Shown here piece after piece: positions 40,767 to 51,075 of a DNA stretch of 63,119 bases. This stretch comes from Branchiostoma floridae (lineage: Eukaryota > Chordata > Leptocardii > Amphioxiformes > Branchiostomatidae), in assembly GCF_000003815.2 (NCBI RefSeq), contig NW_023365716.1:1374782-1437900 (forward strand). Direction: 5' to 3'. A program made the position numbers and the translations under genes. The stretch's first letter is position 1; each line of letters begins with the position of its first letter. The notes under the pieces were generated by a model. It searched no databases and was not told where the DNA came from. It was given only the letters and a program-made list of their open reading frames with translations.

Positions 40767-41046
40767 GCGTTATGCAGCGATCTGTGGTTTGACCCATCGT
40801 CCAGGTTGTATCAGGTTTGTGACCTCTCACCTTGGCCCTGTCGGTGATCTGACCGCCATTTTGTTTGGCGTTTTCGTCGACGTGTTCGACCTCATCTCCG
40901 AACTGACNNNNNNNNNNNNNNNNNNNNNNNNNNNNNNNNNNNNNNNNNNNNNNNNNNNNNNNNNNNNNNNNNNNNNNNNNNNNNNNNNNNNNNNNNNNNN
41001 NNNNNNNCCAGAAGACGTGGAGGCAATAACCACCATAAACCTACAG
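40767..41046 (+). promoter_or_regulatory. Z11 promoter / class B non-coding exon 1 (contains a gap)
   Basis: Class B block with GCGTTATGCAGCGATCTGTG, GTATCAGGTTTGTGACCTC and GACCGCCATTTTG. A 100-N gap (40908-41007) follows, then the end AACCTACAG with donor GTAAGG at 41047. The G-rich element is at 41138-41149. Confidence 0.6.
40908..41007. other. Assembly gap (100 N)
   Basis: Run of exactly 100 N, the usual placeholder for unknown length. Confidence 1.
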
Positions 41047-41691
41047 GTAAGGCCCTTGGTTGTCGTTAGTGCTGCCTGGTTGGTGCTAGTTCAGCGCTTA
41101 ATTAGAAATAGAGGTGTGTTTGCGATCGGTAGTTGGTGGGGAGGGGGGCAATGAAACTAATAATGGTTGCCAGTTATCGACTCCTACCTCCAATTTACTG
41201 TCACAAACGGCGCAGAAATCACGAAATGATAGATGAAGTGCCCCGATAATGGCTTATTTGGCCGTTGCAACGCCATGAAACGAGAAATGTCCTGTGGTTC
41301 CACCTGATACCAGATGGTGTTAACAGTACTACCCTTTGTATATTTATTTGTCAATTCTTCTATTAAACCCATTGTAGAGTCTTTGCTTAATCGGGTTTAT
41401 TCTACCACAAAAAGATGATCAAAACCTATGGAGGTGCCAGTAGTATATGTATTATGTTTCCCTGTACCTTAGTAAGTAGTCCTATGTTGCAATGTTACTT
41501 TATGTATTATGTTTTTATTGAGTCAGTTAGTGCCTGAATAAAAATATGTACCCCATCGAGATATTCAAATTGTGTAACTGGAATAACTTCTTGTGCAAGA
41601 ATTACTTGTTCAAAATTTGAACCCTTGCTTGTGTGCAAATGACGTAAATGAATTAATCTGTTTTACCTAAATTTTTAACATCATTTCAGAA

Positions 41692-42591
41692 ATGGCGAAT
41701 TTCACACGTGTGCCTCCTGTTAAAGAGCTTCATGCGGAACACACTGCAGACGAGACACACATCAAAGAGGAGCCGACAGGAGACACTGGATGGCAACAGG
41801 ATGGACAAGAGAACGTGCTGTGGCAGGAAACGTACAGTAAGGACCAGGAAACCTACGACTACTTCGGTGCAACGCAACCAACCGGACATCCTTGGAAGGA
41901 GACTTACAACAGTTGGGAGCAGACAGCAGAGACGGGACGGCAGCAGGACAAGGAAAAGGACGTTCCAAACGACGAAACGTGCGGTGTAAAAGCGGAAATG
42001 GAAGATTACAGCTGTGAGCTTTCTACTGGAGAACTGTGTACTGGGCATCCTGGAAAGGAGATGGGCCATTCTGGGAAGACGAGATCCTGTACAGAACACT
42101 CTGGGAAGGAGAGTGACTATCCTGGGAAGGAGATGGACTGTACAGAACACCCTGGGAAGGAGATGGACCATCCTGGGAAGGAGATGGAATGTACAGAACA
42201 CCCTGGGAAGGACAGTGACAGCAGGGAGATCCAGACAACAGACATGGGCCTGCAGCAGGAAACGTGTGACGTGAACTTTCCCCAACCTGACAATACATCA
42301 ACCTCACAGGTACAGGAGACCAGAGGCTATATGGGAAGGCGTGTGGTTGAAAACACTGGTGAGAAACCCTACATGTGTGGGGAGTGTGGGTACATGACAG
42401 CTTACCAGGGTCAATTATCACGACATCTAAGAACCCACACAGGAGAAAAACCCTACAAGTGTGACCAGTGTGACTATTCTGCTGCACAGAAAGTCCATTT
42501 GGACTACCATCTAGCAAAACACACTGTTGAGAAACCCTACAAGTGTGGGGAGTGTGGGTACAGAACAGCTAAAAAGTCACACTTATTGGTA
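41692..42591 (+). CDS. Z11: C2H2 zinc-finger protein with MANF module, truncated at a gap
   Basis: The start ATGGCGAATTTC follows CATTTCAGA; 300 codons reach the gap. The module reads MANFTRVPPVKELHAEHTAD, HIKEEPTGD and GVKAEMEDYS, so both sumoylation consensus sites are present. The linker is the longest in the window, with about six GKE-type units (HPGKE, HSGKE, YPGKE). The motif is SREIQTTDMG, with isoleucine in place of the first threonine. Two complete fingers and the start of a third (AKKSHLLV) are visible. The third is type A-like but begins YKCGEC. Beyond the gap the frame does not encode fingers, so the rest is missing or lies elsewhere. Helices match Z1 fingers 1-3. Confidence 0.8.
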
Positions 42592-42691
42592 NNNNNNNNN
42601 NNNNNNNNNNNNNNNNNNNNNNNNNNNNNNNNNNNNNNNNNNNNNNNNNNNNNNNNNNNNNNNNNNNNNNNNNNNNNNNNNNNNNNNNNNN
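42592..42691. other. Assembly gap (100 N) at the orientation switch
   Basis: Every ZNF feature left of this gap is on +, and every one to the right is on -. Confidence 1.
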
Positions 42692-42744
42692 GGGGTCCTT
42701 ACCATGTAAATCCCCAGTACCCGAAAAACTGTGTTCTGAGACCA
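42692..42744 (-). mobile_element. End of the TGGTCTCAGAACACAG element
   Basis: On the minus strand it reads TGGTCTCAGAACACAGTTTT ... GGATTTACATGGTAAGGACC, matching the left end of the 477-bp element at 53293. It sits inside a class B first exon; its other end is lost in the gap. Confidence 0.6.
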
Positions 42745-42759
42745 TGAAACTAAAGCCGA

Positions 42760-42880
42760 AGACGCAAAACAAAATGGCGGACGTCAGCTTTCTCCTGTCA
42801 AAGGTTAGAGGTCACAATCCTGATACTAACTTCACCATAGGTTAAACCAGAGATCGCCGCATAACCCTTTGCTCCAGTGT
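42760..42880 (-). promoter_or_regulatory. Relic class B promoter / exon 1 (minus strand), gene missing
   Basis: Reverse strand reads AGGGTTATGCGGCGATCTCTG, GGTTTAACC, GTATCAGGATTGTGACCTC, TAACCTTTGACAGG, GAGAAAGCTGACGTCCGCCATTTTGTTTTGCG in order, then breaks into the TGGTCTCAG element. No donor or coding exon follows. Confidence 0.6.
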
Positions 42881-42929
42881 TTTGGAGGCTAACATTTTTG
42901 TTATGTATGAGACCCGCCAGAGAAAAACC

Positions 42930-43370
42930 TTCATACGGATATCAGATGATAGAAAAACAACAAAAATATATATTTTTAAAAAGTACAACACCAAATTATA
43001 AGGTTTGCCTACAATGACTTTATTTCAAAAGATCTCAACAAAATTAAGCAGAGTTCTCAAACAAGGTAGTGTAATCTATATTGCTGCATGTATAACCTCT
43101 TTATTGCCATTATAGGGTTATTTCATTAAAAAAAGATTTATCTGAAACCAAATATCCCAAACCCAATACACCCAATAACAATTCTAAAAAAGAAGTTTAG
43201 ATACTTCATGGTCACCAATACGTATATAAAAAAATGTAAAAAGAAAATGTCTATGCCATGATGCTTAAACACCAGACATACAAAATCTACATCGACTTTA
43301 GAGGTCAAAGCGGTCTGGTTTGGCACATTTACCATAAACTTCGCCTGCTTTCTTGGATATGTCTGCCTCT
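42930..43370 (-). other. Relic ZNF 3'UTR (minus strand)
   Basis: Reverse strand contains the family 3' block (TGTAGGCAAACC, TTTGGTGTTG, AAATAAAGTCATTG) and pieces resembling the Z7/Z15 3'UTR (GCCAAACCAG, AAGCAGGCGAAGTTTATGG). It marks the tail of a minus-strand copy. Confidence 0.5.
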
Positions 43371-43610
43371 TATAAATATTCGCACCTAACGAAGGAAGAT
43401 CTGTTCAAATACCTTATGTCATCAACTAACTACGATATACTGGAAAAACTCTGTAAGTTCGCCCACACATACTTTACGAAGAAAGAGGAAACATGTAAAC
43501 TGTAGTGTATGTAGTACATGTATAGTTTTCCGTTTACTCCCTTTGTGCCACACTGACTGCATTTAGCCCCAATGGGGCATAAATATGCAATAAACTTAAT
43601 TGTCATTATA
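43371..43610 (+). mobile_element. 5'-truncated LINE fragment
   Basis: Frame reads YLTKEDLFKYLMSSTNYDIL then KLCKFAHTYFTKKEET and a stop, followed by GACTGCATTTAGCCCCAATGG, GGCATAAATATGCAATAAAC. The 3' end is the same family as the element at 54985-56436 (GCTGCATTTAGCCCGCATGG). Confidence 0.7.
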
Positions 43611-43665
43611 TACATTGTAGATCGAGCTCAGATGAACACAAGTAACGTAGTCACTAATAAAGGTT

Positions 43666-43844
43666 NNNNNNNNNNNNNNNNNNNNNNNNNNNNNNNNNNN
43701 NNNNNNNNNNNNNNNNNNNNNNNNNNNNNNNNNNNNNNNNNNNNNNNNNNNNNNNNNNNNNNNNNNNNNNNNNNNNNNNNNNNNNNNNNNNNNNNNNNNN
43801 NNNNNNNNNNNNNNNNNNNNNNNNNNNNNNNNNNNNNNNNNNNN
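43666..43844. other. Assembly gap (179 N)
   Basis: Run of N downstream of Z12. Confidence 1.
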
Positions 43845-43849
43845 CTCTG

Positions 43850-44077
43850 TGAGTTCTCTTATTGTTGGCTATTTAGACATTTCCCCTTAAAGAACCAATC
43901 CGGACATCTACGACTTTTCACCTGTGTGCTTTCTCAAATGTCGGTCAAATGAGAGTTTGGTACGTTGCAGCAGTATAGTCACAAGGGTTTTTCTCCTGTG
44001 TGGGATCTCATATGTCGGGACAAGTTAGATCTTTGAGCTGCCCTGAACCCGCACTCCCCGGCCCCGCACATGTAGAG
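43850..44077 (-). pseudogene. Decayed fingers downstream of Z12
   Basis: Directly after the Z12 stop the minus strand reads LYMCGAGECGFRAAQRSNLS then [11 protein letters not shown], followed by a damaged type B finger. An extra GC-rich insertion (GGGGCC) lies between the first two cysteines. Confidence 0.7.
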
Positions 44078-45328
44078 TTACTCACTGGAATGTCTAGTTT
44101 GATGGTTGATCAAATGATGTTTCTGTGCTGCGGAAAAATCACACTGGTCACACTTGTGAGGTTTTTCACCTGAATGGCTTCTCATGTGTCGGATTAAGGT
44201 AGACTTGCGAGCTGTCCTGTACCCACACTCGTCACACATGAAAGGCTTCTCACACGTGTGTTTCATTAGGTGTCGGTCCAAATGGCCTTTCTGTGCAGCA
44301 GAATAGTCGCACTGCTCACACTTGTAGGGTTTTTCTCCAGTGTGGGTTCTCATATGACGGTATAAGTGTTGCCATTGAGCTGCTCTGTACCCACACTCCC
44401 CACACATAAAGGGTTTCTGACCGGTGTGTTTTTCTATGTGTTGGTCCAAAGTTGATTTATGTGCAGCAGAATATTCACACTGGTCACACTTGTAGGGCTT
44501 TTCTCCTGTGTGGGATCTTATATGTACTGATAAGTTACACTTCATAGCTGTCCTGAACCCACATTCCCCACACATGTAGGGTTTCTCACCAGTGTGTTTT
44601 CTAATATGTTTGACCAAACTGGATTTCTCTGTTGCAGAATAGTCACACTGGTCACACTTGTAGGGTTTTTCTCCTGTATGGATTCTCATATGTCGGGACA
44701 AGGTAGACCTTTCAACTGTCCTATATCCGCATTCACCACACATGTAGGGTTTCTCGCCAGTGTGTTTCGCTATATGTTTGTCCAAATCACATTTCTGTGC
44801 AGCAGAATAGTCACACTGGTCACATTTGTAGGGTTTTTCTCCTGTATGGGTTCTCATATGTCGGAATAGGTGAGACTTTTTTCCAGCCCTGTACCCACAT
44901 TCTCCACACATGTAGGGGTTCTCACCGGAGTGCTTTCTTACATGTTGGTCCAAGGTGGATTTCTGTGCAGCAGAATAGTCACACTGGTCACACTTGTAGG
45001 GTTTTTCTCCTGTATGCGTTCTCATGTGTCGGGATAAGTCAGACTTCTGAACAGATCTGTAACCACACTCCCCACACATGTAGGGTTTCTCACCGGTGTT
45101 TTCAACCACATGCCTTCCCAGCTTGCCTCTTTCCTGTACCCGTGAGGTTGATGCGTTGTCAGGATGGGGAAAGTTCACATCACACGTTTCCTGCTGCAGG
45201 CCCATGTCTGTTGTCTGGGTCTCCATACTGTCAATCTCCTTCCCAGGGTGTAAAGAATGGTCCATCTCCTTCCCAGGATGCCCAACACACTGCTCTTTCA
45301 AGGAATGTCCACAGCTGGAATCTTCCAT
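44078..45328 (-). CDS. Z12: C2H2 zinc-finger protein, 12 fingers
   Basis: The start ATGGAAGATTCC at 45328 follows the acceptor CCTCCTACAG; 416 residues. The linker is short, with two HPGKE units and SMETQTTDMGLQ; the following stretch is shortened to VQERGKLGR. Twelve intact fingers alternate A/B without exception. Fingers 7-9 (AMKCNLSVH, AHKSTLDQH, AQWQHLYRH) match Z5 fingers 7-9, and the N-terminus with its HSLKE/HSLEMQC variant is also Z5-like, so Z12 and Z5 are close paralogs in opposite orientation. It differs from Z5 by having a class B first exon. The last finger ends INHQTRHSSE-stop in place of a TGEKPY linker. Confidence 0.92.
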   Translation of the reverse strand: MEDSSCGHSLKEQCVGHPGKEMDHSLHPGKEIDSMETQTTDMGLQQETCDVNFPHPDNASTSRVQERGKLGRHVVENTGEKPYMCGECGYRSVQKSDLSRHMRTHTGEKPYKCDQCDYSAAQKSTLDQHVRKHSGENPYMCGECGYRAGKKSHLFRHMRTHTGEKPYKCDQCDYSAAQKCDLDKHIAKHTGEKPYMCGECGYRTVERSTLSRHMRIHTGEKPYKCDQCDYSATEKSSLVKHIRKHTGEKPYMCGECGFRTAMKCNLSVHIRSHTGEKPYKCDQCEYSAAHKSTLDQHIEKHTGQKPFMCGECGYRAAQWQHLYRHMRTHTGEKPYKCEQCDYSAAQKGHLDRHLMKHTCEKPFMCDECGYRTARKSTLIRHMRSHSGEKPHKCDQCDFSAAQKHHLINHQTRHSSE

Positions 45329-45676
45329 TACTGCTCTGTAGGAGGCGGAGGGATAGAGTATAGATCAAAACTTGTTGCTAAAGCTGTGACACACACTAAG
45401 AATTAGGTTCTGACTTTAACTGCAAACTGCAACTTTTAAAACCTGTATTTCCAGTTCTCAGGCCAGTCATCATCTTCTCAAATATCGACCAAACACGAAT
45501 CGCTTAACCTTCGATTTTGAAAAATGTTGCTCTAATCAATATATATGGGCAATTACATCATGTTGTGGTGACATGCAATGGACGCTGTTGCTGTGGTTTT
45601 TTTTCAAGATGAAGGAAATTGTTTCTTTAATAAAATTATTAAAAATTTTATTCATAACCAGAGCTAAACCACATAC

Positions 45677-45743
45677 CTGCGAATGACAACGGTCTCTAAT
45701 GTAGGGCTACCTTCTCTCTGGATGCAAGGAGGGACGCCGCAAT
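45677..45743 (-). other. Z12 non-coding exon 2 (67 nt)
   Basis: Inverted cassette between GCTGTTCCAG and GTATGTGG, one base shorter than elsewhere. Confidence 0.65.
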
Positions 45744-46074
45744 CTGGAACAGCATATATGTATTACTTGTAAAACAACATGTTGTGATACTTATTCAAGG
45801 AAATTGCAAATATACATGGTTTCACACCGGTACACCCGTCCTTCCCTTGCAATCCTTCATTGGATACAGTTTTAACGTAGCAGTACTCTGTCTTTATCCA
45901 CAGCCCCCAGGGTCAATAAAAAACAAGTGCAAGTGTCCCGTATACATCCCACACATTACAGTTCCAGTGCCCCCCCCCCCTCCAGAAAATAGCAATCACA
46001 AACAGATCTCAAATTCTATTTTACAGCTGAACACCCGACAACCAGGAAGCATTTAAGACAATCACAGGCCTTAC

Positions 46075-46268
46075 CTATAGTTTTATGGTGGTTACTGGTC
46101 CCAACGACTTTTAGTGTTTCGTAAAAATCGCGTCAGTTCGAAGGAGATTCAGAAGAGACTAACGCACAACAAAATGGCCGCTTAGCTACTGACGGGGCAA
46201 AGGTCATAGGTTACTAACCTGATACTCACTTGCCGATGGGTCAAACCAAAGATCGCCGTCTAACGCTT
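46075..46268 (-). promoter_or_regulatory. Z12 promoter / class B non-coding exon 1
   Basis: Reverse strand: AGCGTTAGACGGCGATCTTTG, GTATCAGGTTAGTAACCTATG, ACCTTTGCCCC, GCGGCCATTTTG and the end AACTATAG with donor GTAAGG. A G-run of about twelve lies roughly 95-105 nt into the intron (45970-45981). Confidence 0.6.
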
Positions 46269-46914
46269 AACTCTTTTGGATTTGATCCGAGCAAATATGC
46301 CTATCTATATTTATTTCTACAATAAACAATAAACAGATTGTGTCAAGCGAAGACTTTTATTCCAAATTAGGTGGTCCTTTTTTCCAGAAATCTTTACCAA
46401 AATTATGCATTAATTAAACATATCACTACTTATCTTACAAGGCTAAGGAGTTAAGATTATCAGACGATATGAACCGACAGAAAACTCTTACAATTTCTTT
46501 ATTTTACAAGTACTTTACAAAAAAGTACGCAAAATTTCAAACATGTTAGTATATTGTACATTGCTATAACTTAGTATAAGATATAAAACTATAAGATTAA
46601 ATAATACAAGAGAGCAGACTATAATAAGTACACAGTTTACTTACTGTTACAAATGTTAGATGATTCCTTCTCATCAATTAGTACGAAAATATCAAATCTG
46701 CCGATATTTAATACGTTTGAATATTCCTACATCGAAAAACATCTGAAGTGTATATCCAAAAGAAAATAATGGTCGATTATAAAAAAAAATGATCTTACAT
46801 GCATACCCTACACTTAGAATCGCCCTCTAATATAGTATATTTCTTGACTACAGAGTAGTTATCGAGACCAGATACAGATTAAAGTTAACATGGCGACACC
46901 ATATAGCTTTCTAA

Positions 46915-47094
46915 ACTTCAAGAGGACGAATTTGTTTTCTCAAATGCATAGACAGGTTTGATTTCCCAGCTGCAAAATAGTTGCACAGTTTTAAAGCTTT
47001 TCTCCTGTATGAGATCTCATGTGTCCGGATAAGTTAGACTTGTCAGCGGACCTGTACCCACACTCCCCACACATGTAGGGTTTCTCACTTGGAG
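46915..47094 (-). pseudogene. Z13 finger displaced by the SINE insertion
   Basis: Reverse strand reads [32 protein letters not shown] and a stop, then a decayed CNYFAAGKSNLSMH. The first finger keeps all ligands but is cut off from Z13. Confidence 0.75.
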
Positions 47095-47582
47095 CGTAAA
47101 TTGTGGCATCTGTTGTTGTCATGTTGCATAGAATGAAAAGATAATCTTATGTTCGGTACGTATAAGGCAGGATGTACACAAAAATAACTCGACTGAATGT
47201 AAAAGTTTAATCAGGGATCAGCGTTGTTAGTTACTACCGGTGCCTTGAAGTCACGGCTGTAACATTAGGTAGCATATTTCATTGTAGACTCATGTAAAAG
47301 GTATTAACTGGGGTTAACGACATTCCTGCACATTGAGGCATCAATGTCTCTATTTGTGACATGGTTTGTGACGTTTCGCAGCCGAGGTTACCGCTTGAAC
47401 CTGAGTGACCCCCATCGGTAACGAGCCACTCGATCAAACTGAACGACGTTATTTGGGACCGCGTGAATGAGAGGTCGCGGGTTCGAATCCGGCTGCCGTG
47501 TTACCGATCTTGTGCCCTTGGGAAAGGCACTTTACACGACTTTCCTCACTTTACTCAGGTGAAAATGAGTACCTATATTCGG
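47095..47582 (+). mobile_element. tRNA-derived SINE inserted in the Z13 finger array
   Basis: GGTTCGAATCC at about 47479-47489 is a perfect RNA polymerase III B box. It is followed by CTTGTGCCCTTGGGAAAGGC and TCACTTTACTCAGGTGAAAA, a tail arrangement seen in many animal SINEs. The left 240 bases are not recognised and may be part of the element or a second insertion. The A box is not clear. Both edges lie in the linker sequence TTTCTCAC. Confidence 0.65.
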
Positions 47583-49027
47583 CTAGGTTTCTCACCGGTG
47601 TGTTTTCTTAGATGGTGGTCCAAAGTAGATTTTTGTGCTGCGGAATAGTCACACTGGTCACACTTGTAGGGTTTTTCTCCTGTGTGGGATCTCATATGTA
47701 CTGATAAGTTACACTTTATAGCTGTCCTGTACCCACACTCCCCACACATGTAGGGTTTCTCAGCACTGTGTTTTGCTATTGTATGGTTGTCCAACGTGGA
47801 TTTCCGTGCAGCAGAATAGTCACACTGGTCACACTTGTAGGGTTTTTCTCCTGTGTGAGTTCTCATATGTTTGGATAAGTCAGACTTATGAACTGCCCTG
47901 TACCCACACTCCCCACACATGTAGGGTTTGTCACCTGTGTGTTTTCTTAGATGTTGGTCCAAAGTAGATTTTTGTGCTGCAGAATAGTCACACTGGTCAC
48001 ACTTGTAGGGTCTTTCACCTGTGTGGGTTCTCAAATGCTGGGATAAGGTAGACCTGTCAGCTGTCCTGTAACCACATTCCCCACACGTGTAGGGTCTCTC
48101 ACTCTCAGCACAGTGTTTTGCTACTGTATGGTTGTCCAAAGTGGATTTCCGTGCAGCTGAATAGTCACACTGGACACACTTGTAGGGTTTTTCTCCTGTG
48201 TGGGTTCTTATATGTCGAGATAAGTCGGACTTTTGAGCCACCCTGTACCCACAGTCCCCACACATGTAGGGTTTGTCACCAGTGTGTTTGGCTAAATGTT
48301 TGTCCAAGGTGGATTTGACTGCAGCAGAATAGTCACACTGGTCACACTTGTAGGGTTTTTCTCCAGTGTGGGTCCTCATATGTTTGGATAAGTTAGACTT
48401 TAGAGCCGCCCTGTACCCGCACTCCCCACACTCGTAGGGTTTGTCACCACTGTGTTTCATTAGATGTTGGTCCAAGTGGCCTTTCTGTGCAGCAGAATAG
48501 TCACACTGATCACACTTGTACGGTTTATCTCCTGTGTGGGTTCTCATATGTTTGGATAAGTCAGACTTTTGAGTCGCTCTGTACCCACACTCTCCACACA
48601 TGGAGGGTTTCTCACCGGTGGCGGTGTGTTTTGCTACATGTCGCTTCAAATGCGATTTCCGTGCAGCAGAATATTCACACTGATCACACTTGTGGGGTTT
48701 TTCTCCTGTATGGACTCTCATATGCTGAGATAAGTCAGACTTCCTAGCTGTCCTGTACCCACACTCCCCACACATGTAGGGTTTCTCACCAGTATGTTTA
48801 ACCACATACCTTCCCATGTCACCTCTGCTCTCCTGTACCTGTGATGTTGATGTGTTGTCAGGTTGGGGAAACTTCACATCATACGTTTCCTGCTGCAGGC
48901 CCATGTCTGTTGTCTGGGTCTCCCTGCTGTCACTCTCCTTCCCAGGAATTCCCGTGCAGTCCGTCTCCTTCCCAGGATGACCAGCACCCAGTTCCCCAGT
49001 AGAAAGCTCACAACTGGACTCTTCCAT
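47573..49027 (-). CDS. Z13: C2H2 zinc-finger protein, 14 fingers, C-terminus set by a SINE
   Basis: The finger frame is open from 49132. The conserved ATGGAAGAGTCC at 49027 (MEESSCELSTG) is taken as start, giving 484 residues, because the MAEF module upstream is out of frame. The linker has two PGKE units and SRETQTTDMGLQ, here followed by ETYDVKF. Fourteen fingers follow; all have their zinc ligands. Fingers 2-3 are joined by TATGEKPS, as in Z7 fingers 4-5. Fingers 8 and 12 have an extra residue between the histidines (NHTVAKH, NHTIAKH), and finger 8 is followed by the unusual CAESERPY linker. The last residues, GEKPSRI, come from the SINE boundary. Confidence 0.85.
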   Translation of the reverse strand: MEESSCELSTGELGAGHPGKETDCTGIPGKESDSRETQTTDMGLQQETYDVKFPQPDNTSTSQVQESRGDMGRYVVKHTGEKPYMCGECGYRTARKSDLSQHMRVHTGEKPHKCDQCEYSAARKSHLKRHVAKHTATGEKPSMCGECGYRATQKSDLSKHMRTHTGDKPYKCDQCDYSAAQKGHLDQHLMKHSGDKPYECGECGYRAALKSNLSKHMRTHTGEKPYKCDQCDYSAAVKSTLDKHLAKHTGDKPYMCGDCGYRVAQKSDLSRHIRTHTGEKPYKCVQCDYSAARKSTLDNHTVAKHCAESERPYTCGECGYRTADRSTLSQHLRTHTGERPYKCDQCDYSAAQKSTLDQHLRKHTGDKPYMCGECGYRAVHKSDLSKHMRTHTGEKPYKCDQCDYSAARKSTLDNHTIAKHSAEKPYMCGECGYRTAIKCNLSVHMRSHTGEKPYKCDQCDYSAAQKSTLDHHLRKHTGEKPSRI

Positions 49028-49035
49028 TTCTGCTA

Positions 49036-49320
49036 TTACACCGCACGTTTCGTCGTTTGGAACGTACTTTCCTCGTCCTGCTGCCGTCCCGTGTGTGATG
49101 TCTGCTCCCAACTGTTGTAAGTCTCGCTCCAAAGATGTCCGGTTGGTTGGTAGTTGTAGGTTTCCTGGTCCTCACTGTACGTTTTCTGGCACAGCACGTT
49201 CTCTTGTCCATCCTGTTGCCATCCAGCGTCTCTTGTCTCCTCCTCTTTGATGTGCGTCTCGTTCGCAGTTTGTTCCGCATGAAGCTCTTTAACAGGAGGC
49301 ACAAGTGTGAACTCCGCCAT
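49036..49320 (-). pseudogene. Z13 MAEF N-terminal module, out of frame with its fingers
   Basis: After CATTTCAGAG the frame reads MAEFTLVPPVKELHAEQTAN, HIKEEETRD and ends TFQTTKRAV. Against Z9 a base is missing in GGAAAGGGACG (here GGAAAGTACG), which throws the downstream MEESS part out of frame. The lesion differs from that in Z7. Confidence 0.75.
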
Positions 49321-50447
49321 CTCTGAAATGATGGTTAAAATGTGGGTAAAATACATTAATTCATGTACGTCATATGCACACAAGCAAGGGTTCAGATTTG
49401 ACACAAGAAATTCTTTTGTCCAACTAGTGGACCCGTTTTAGCACCCCAGTACTAGTATTACATTGTCTGCAGTCTCAGTAAATAAAATTAACAACAGTCG
49501 GATATATCCTAGCTATATATGTTAGCTATATATGTAACATGTATGTATTCTTCTCTCCCAGAGTTAGCCCTTGGCAATAGCCTCGGCTAGTTGGTCAGCC
49601 TGGCTGTTTGTATACAGCTGAACAAATAAACAAATAAACAAACAAATAAATACAGGGGATTCAACAGCCTAGTTCAAGATTCTTTTTACAGGTACTTACT
49701 GACTCACACATACTAAAAGAAATAATATATGCATAGATCACAGCAACATAGACACAGAAAAACTTAAAGATATACATACACAGGCACCTCAAGAGCTTTA
49801 TCACCTGATGATTGATTGATTGATTCCAACGTAGATTTTTTGTGTTAGAATTTAGTTAGGGGCCGACGTTAAATTGGTGCTAGAATAAAGGAAAAGACGA
49901 TATACAGAAAAACACTGTTAACATCAAAGTTATCAGTCATGTGAAAAAAATGGCACTGTAAGTTTTTGCTTCAGTCATAATTATGCCAAAATAATTCCTA
50001 TTGAGTTGAGTTTGAATTTATTGTGATACCCTTTAGCTCACTGAGCTAATCTTCCAGGGCTATATGGAATGGTTTCAGGACATCTGATTGAATTGAACTC
50101 CAAATCTGCGCAAGTGGTGAACCAAGGATGTTATAAGAACAGATTTTCCTCGCAGCAGATGAACAAAGATCTTTGCACGACTATATGCTACTACACATTA
50201 AGACCAGATGAGCATAATTATCATCGTCAAATAATCTATACTTAATAATCATCAAAGCAAGATTCGTGATTTCGTGATGCACCATTTCTGACTGTATATT
50301 GAAGATACAAATCTATATTTGGTAGCAGTTACATCACTCATTATTACCCCCCCCCCCCCCCACTACCGATCGTAAACACACTTCTATTCTAGTTTACCGC
50401 TGAACTAGCACCAACCAGGAATATTGGACGACACTCAATGCCCTTAC

Positions 50448-50650
50448 CTGTGTGTCTATGGTGTTTAGTGGTCTGTACGACTTCTGGAATCACGTAAATA
50501 TCGCGTAAGTTTGGAGGAGATGAGCACCAAAGACGACGACATAAAACAAAATGGCGGATATCAGCTCATGAACGGGGCAAAGGTCAGAGGTCACGAACCT
50601 GATTTCAATTGCCTATGGGTCAAATCAAACTTCGCCGCATAACGCTCTAC
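50448..50650 (-). promoter_or_regulatory. Z13 promoter / class B non-coding exon 1
   Basis: The + strand at 50574-50593 reads GGGGCAAAGGTCAGAGGTCA: three receptor half-sites, each one base apart. ACAAAATGGCGGA (YY1-type) lies at about 50546-50558. The exon ends GACACACAG with donor GTAAGG. A run of fifteen C at 50347-50361 corresponds to the intronic G element. The inverted counterpart is 36631-36830. Confidence 0.7.
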
Positions 50651-51069
50651 TCTCGTGGTTTTTAGCCCATAAAAGGATTGTGTTTGGTTCCTGCATTAAA
50701 TAATAGAAGAAAAAAAACTCGCCAAAAGACTCGAGTCTTGAGTCTAGGTGGGGCAATGTAAATGTGACCTAAGCCCAAATCGTTCGATGTATTTTACCAG
50801 GGCATTAATAACTTTTTCTTAGTTTGTGATGTGAGGCTTTCATTTCTAGGCCCAATCAGGCAATGACAACAAAAACGGCTGATATAGCCAGAGTTTTGTT
50901 AAATGCAAATTTAGAATCTAGTTGAATAAAAAAACTAACCAAAAGAACGGAACGATTGGATATAAATAACCAACCCCTATGTAATACTGCTAAAACAATG
51001 CAGTCAGAATCATTTCAATAGACAATGTAAATCAACACAGAATCAATGGTTTTGTTTTATTTACATCCC

Positions 51070-51075
51070 TTTATT
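51070..51075 (-). terminator. Z14 polyadenylation signal
   Basis: Inverted AATAAAGGGATGTAAATAAA, matching the Z9 3' end at 35643-35648. Confidence 0.55.

Noticed and set aside
47463-47540. Functional tRNA gene
   Set aside because: The B box is perfect, but no convincing A box or cloverleaf could be formed and SINE-type sequence follows, so a tRNA-derived SINE fits better.
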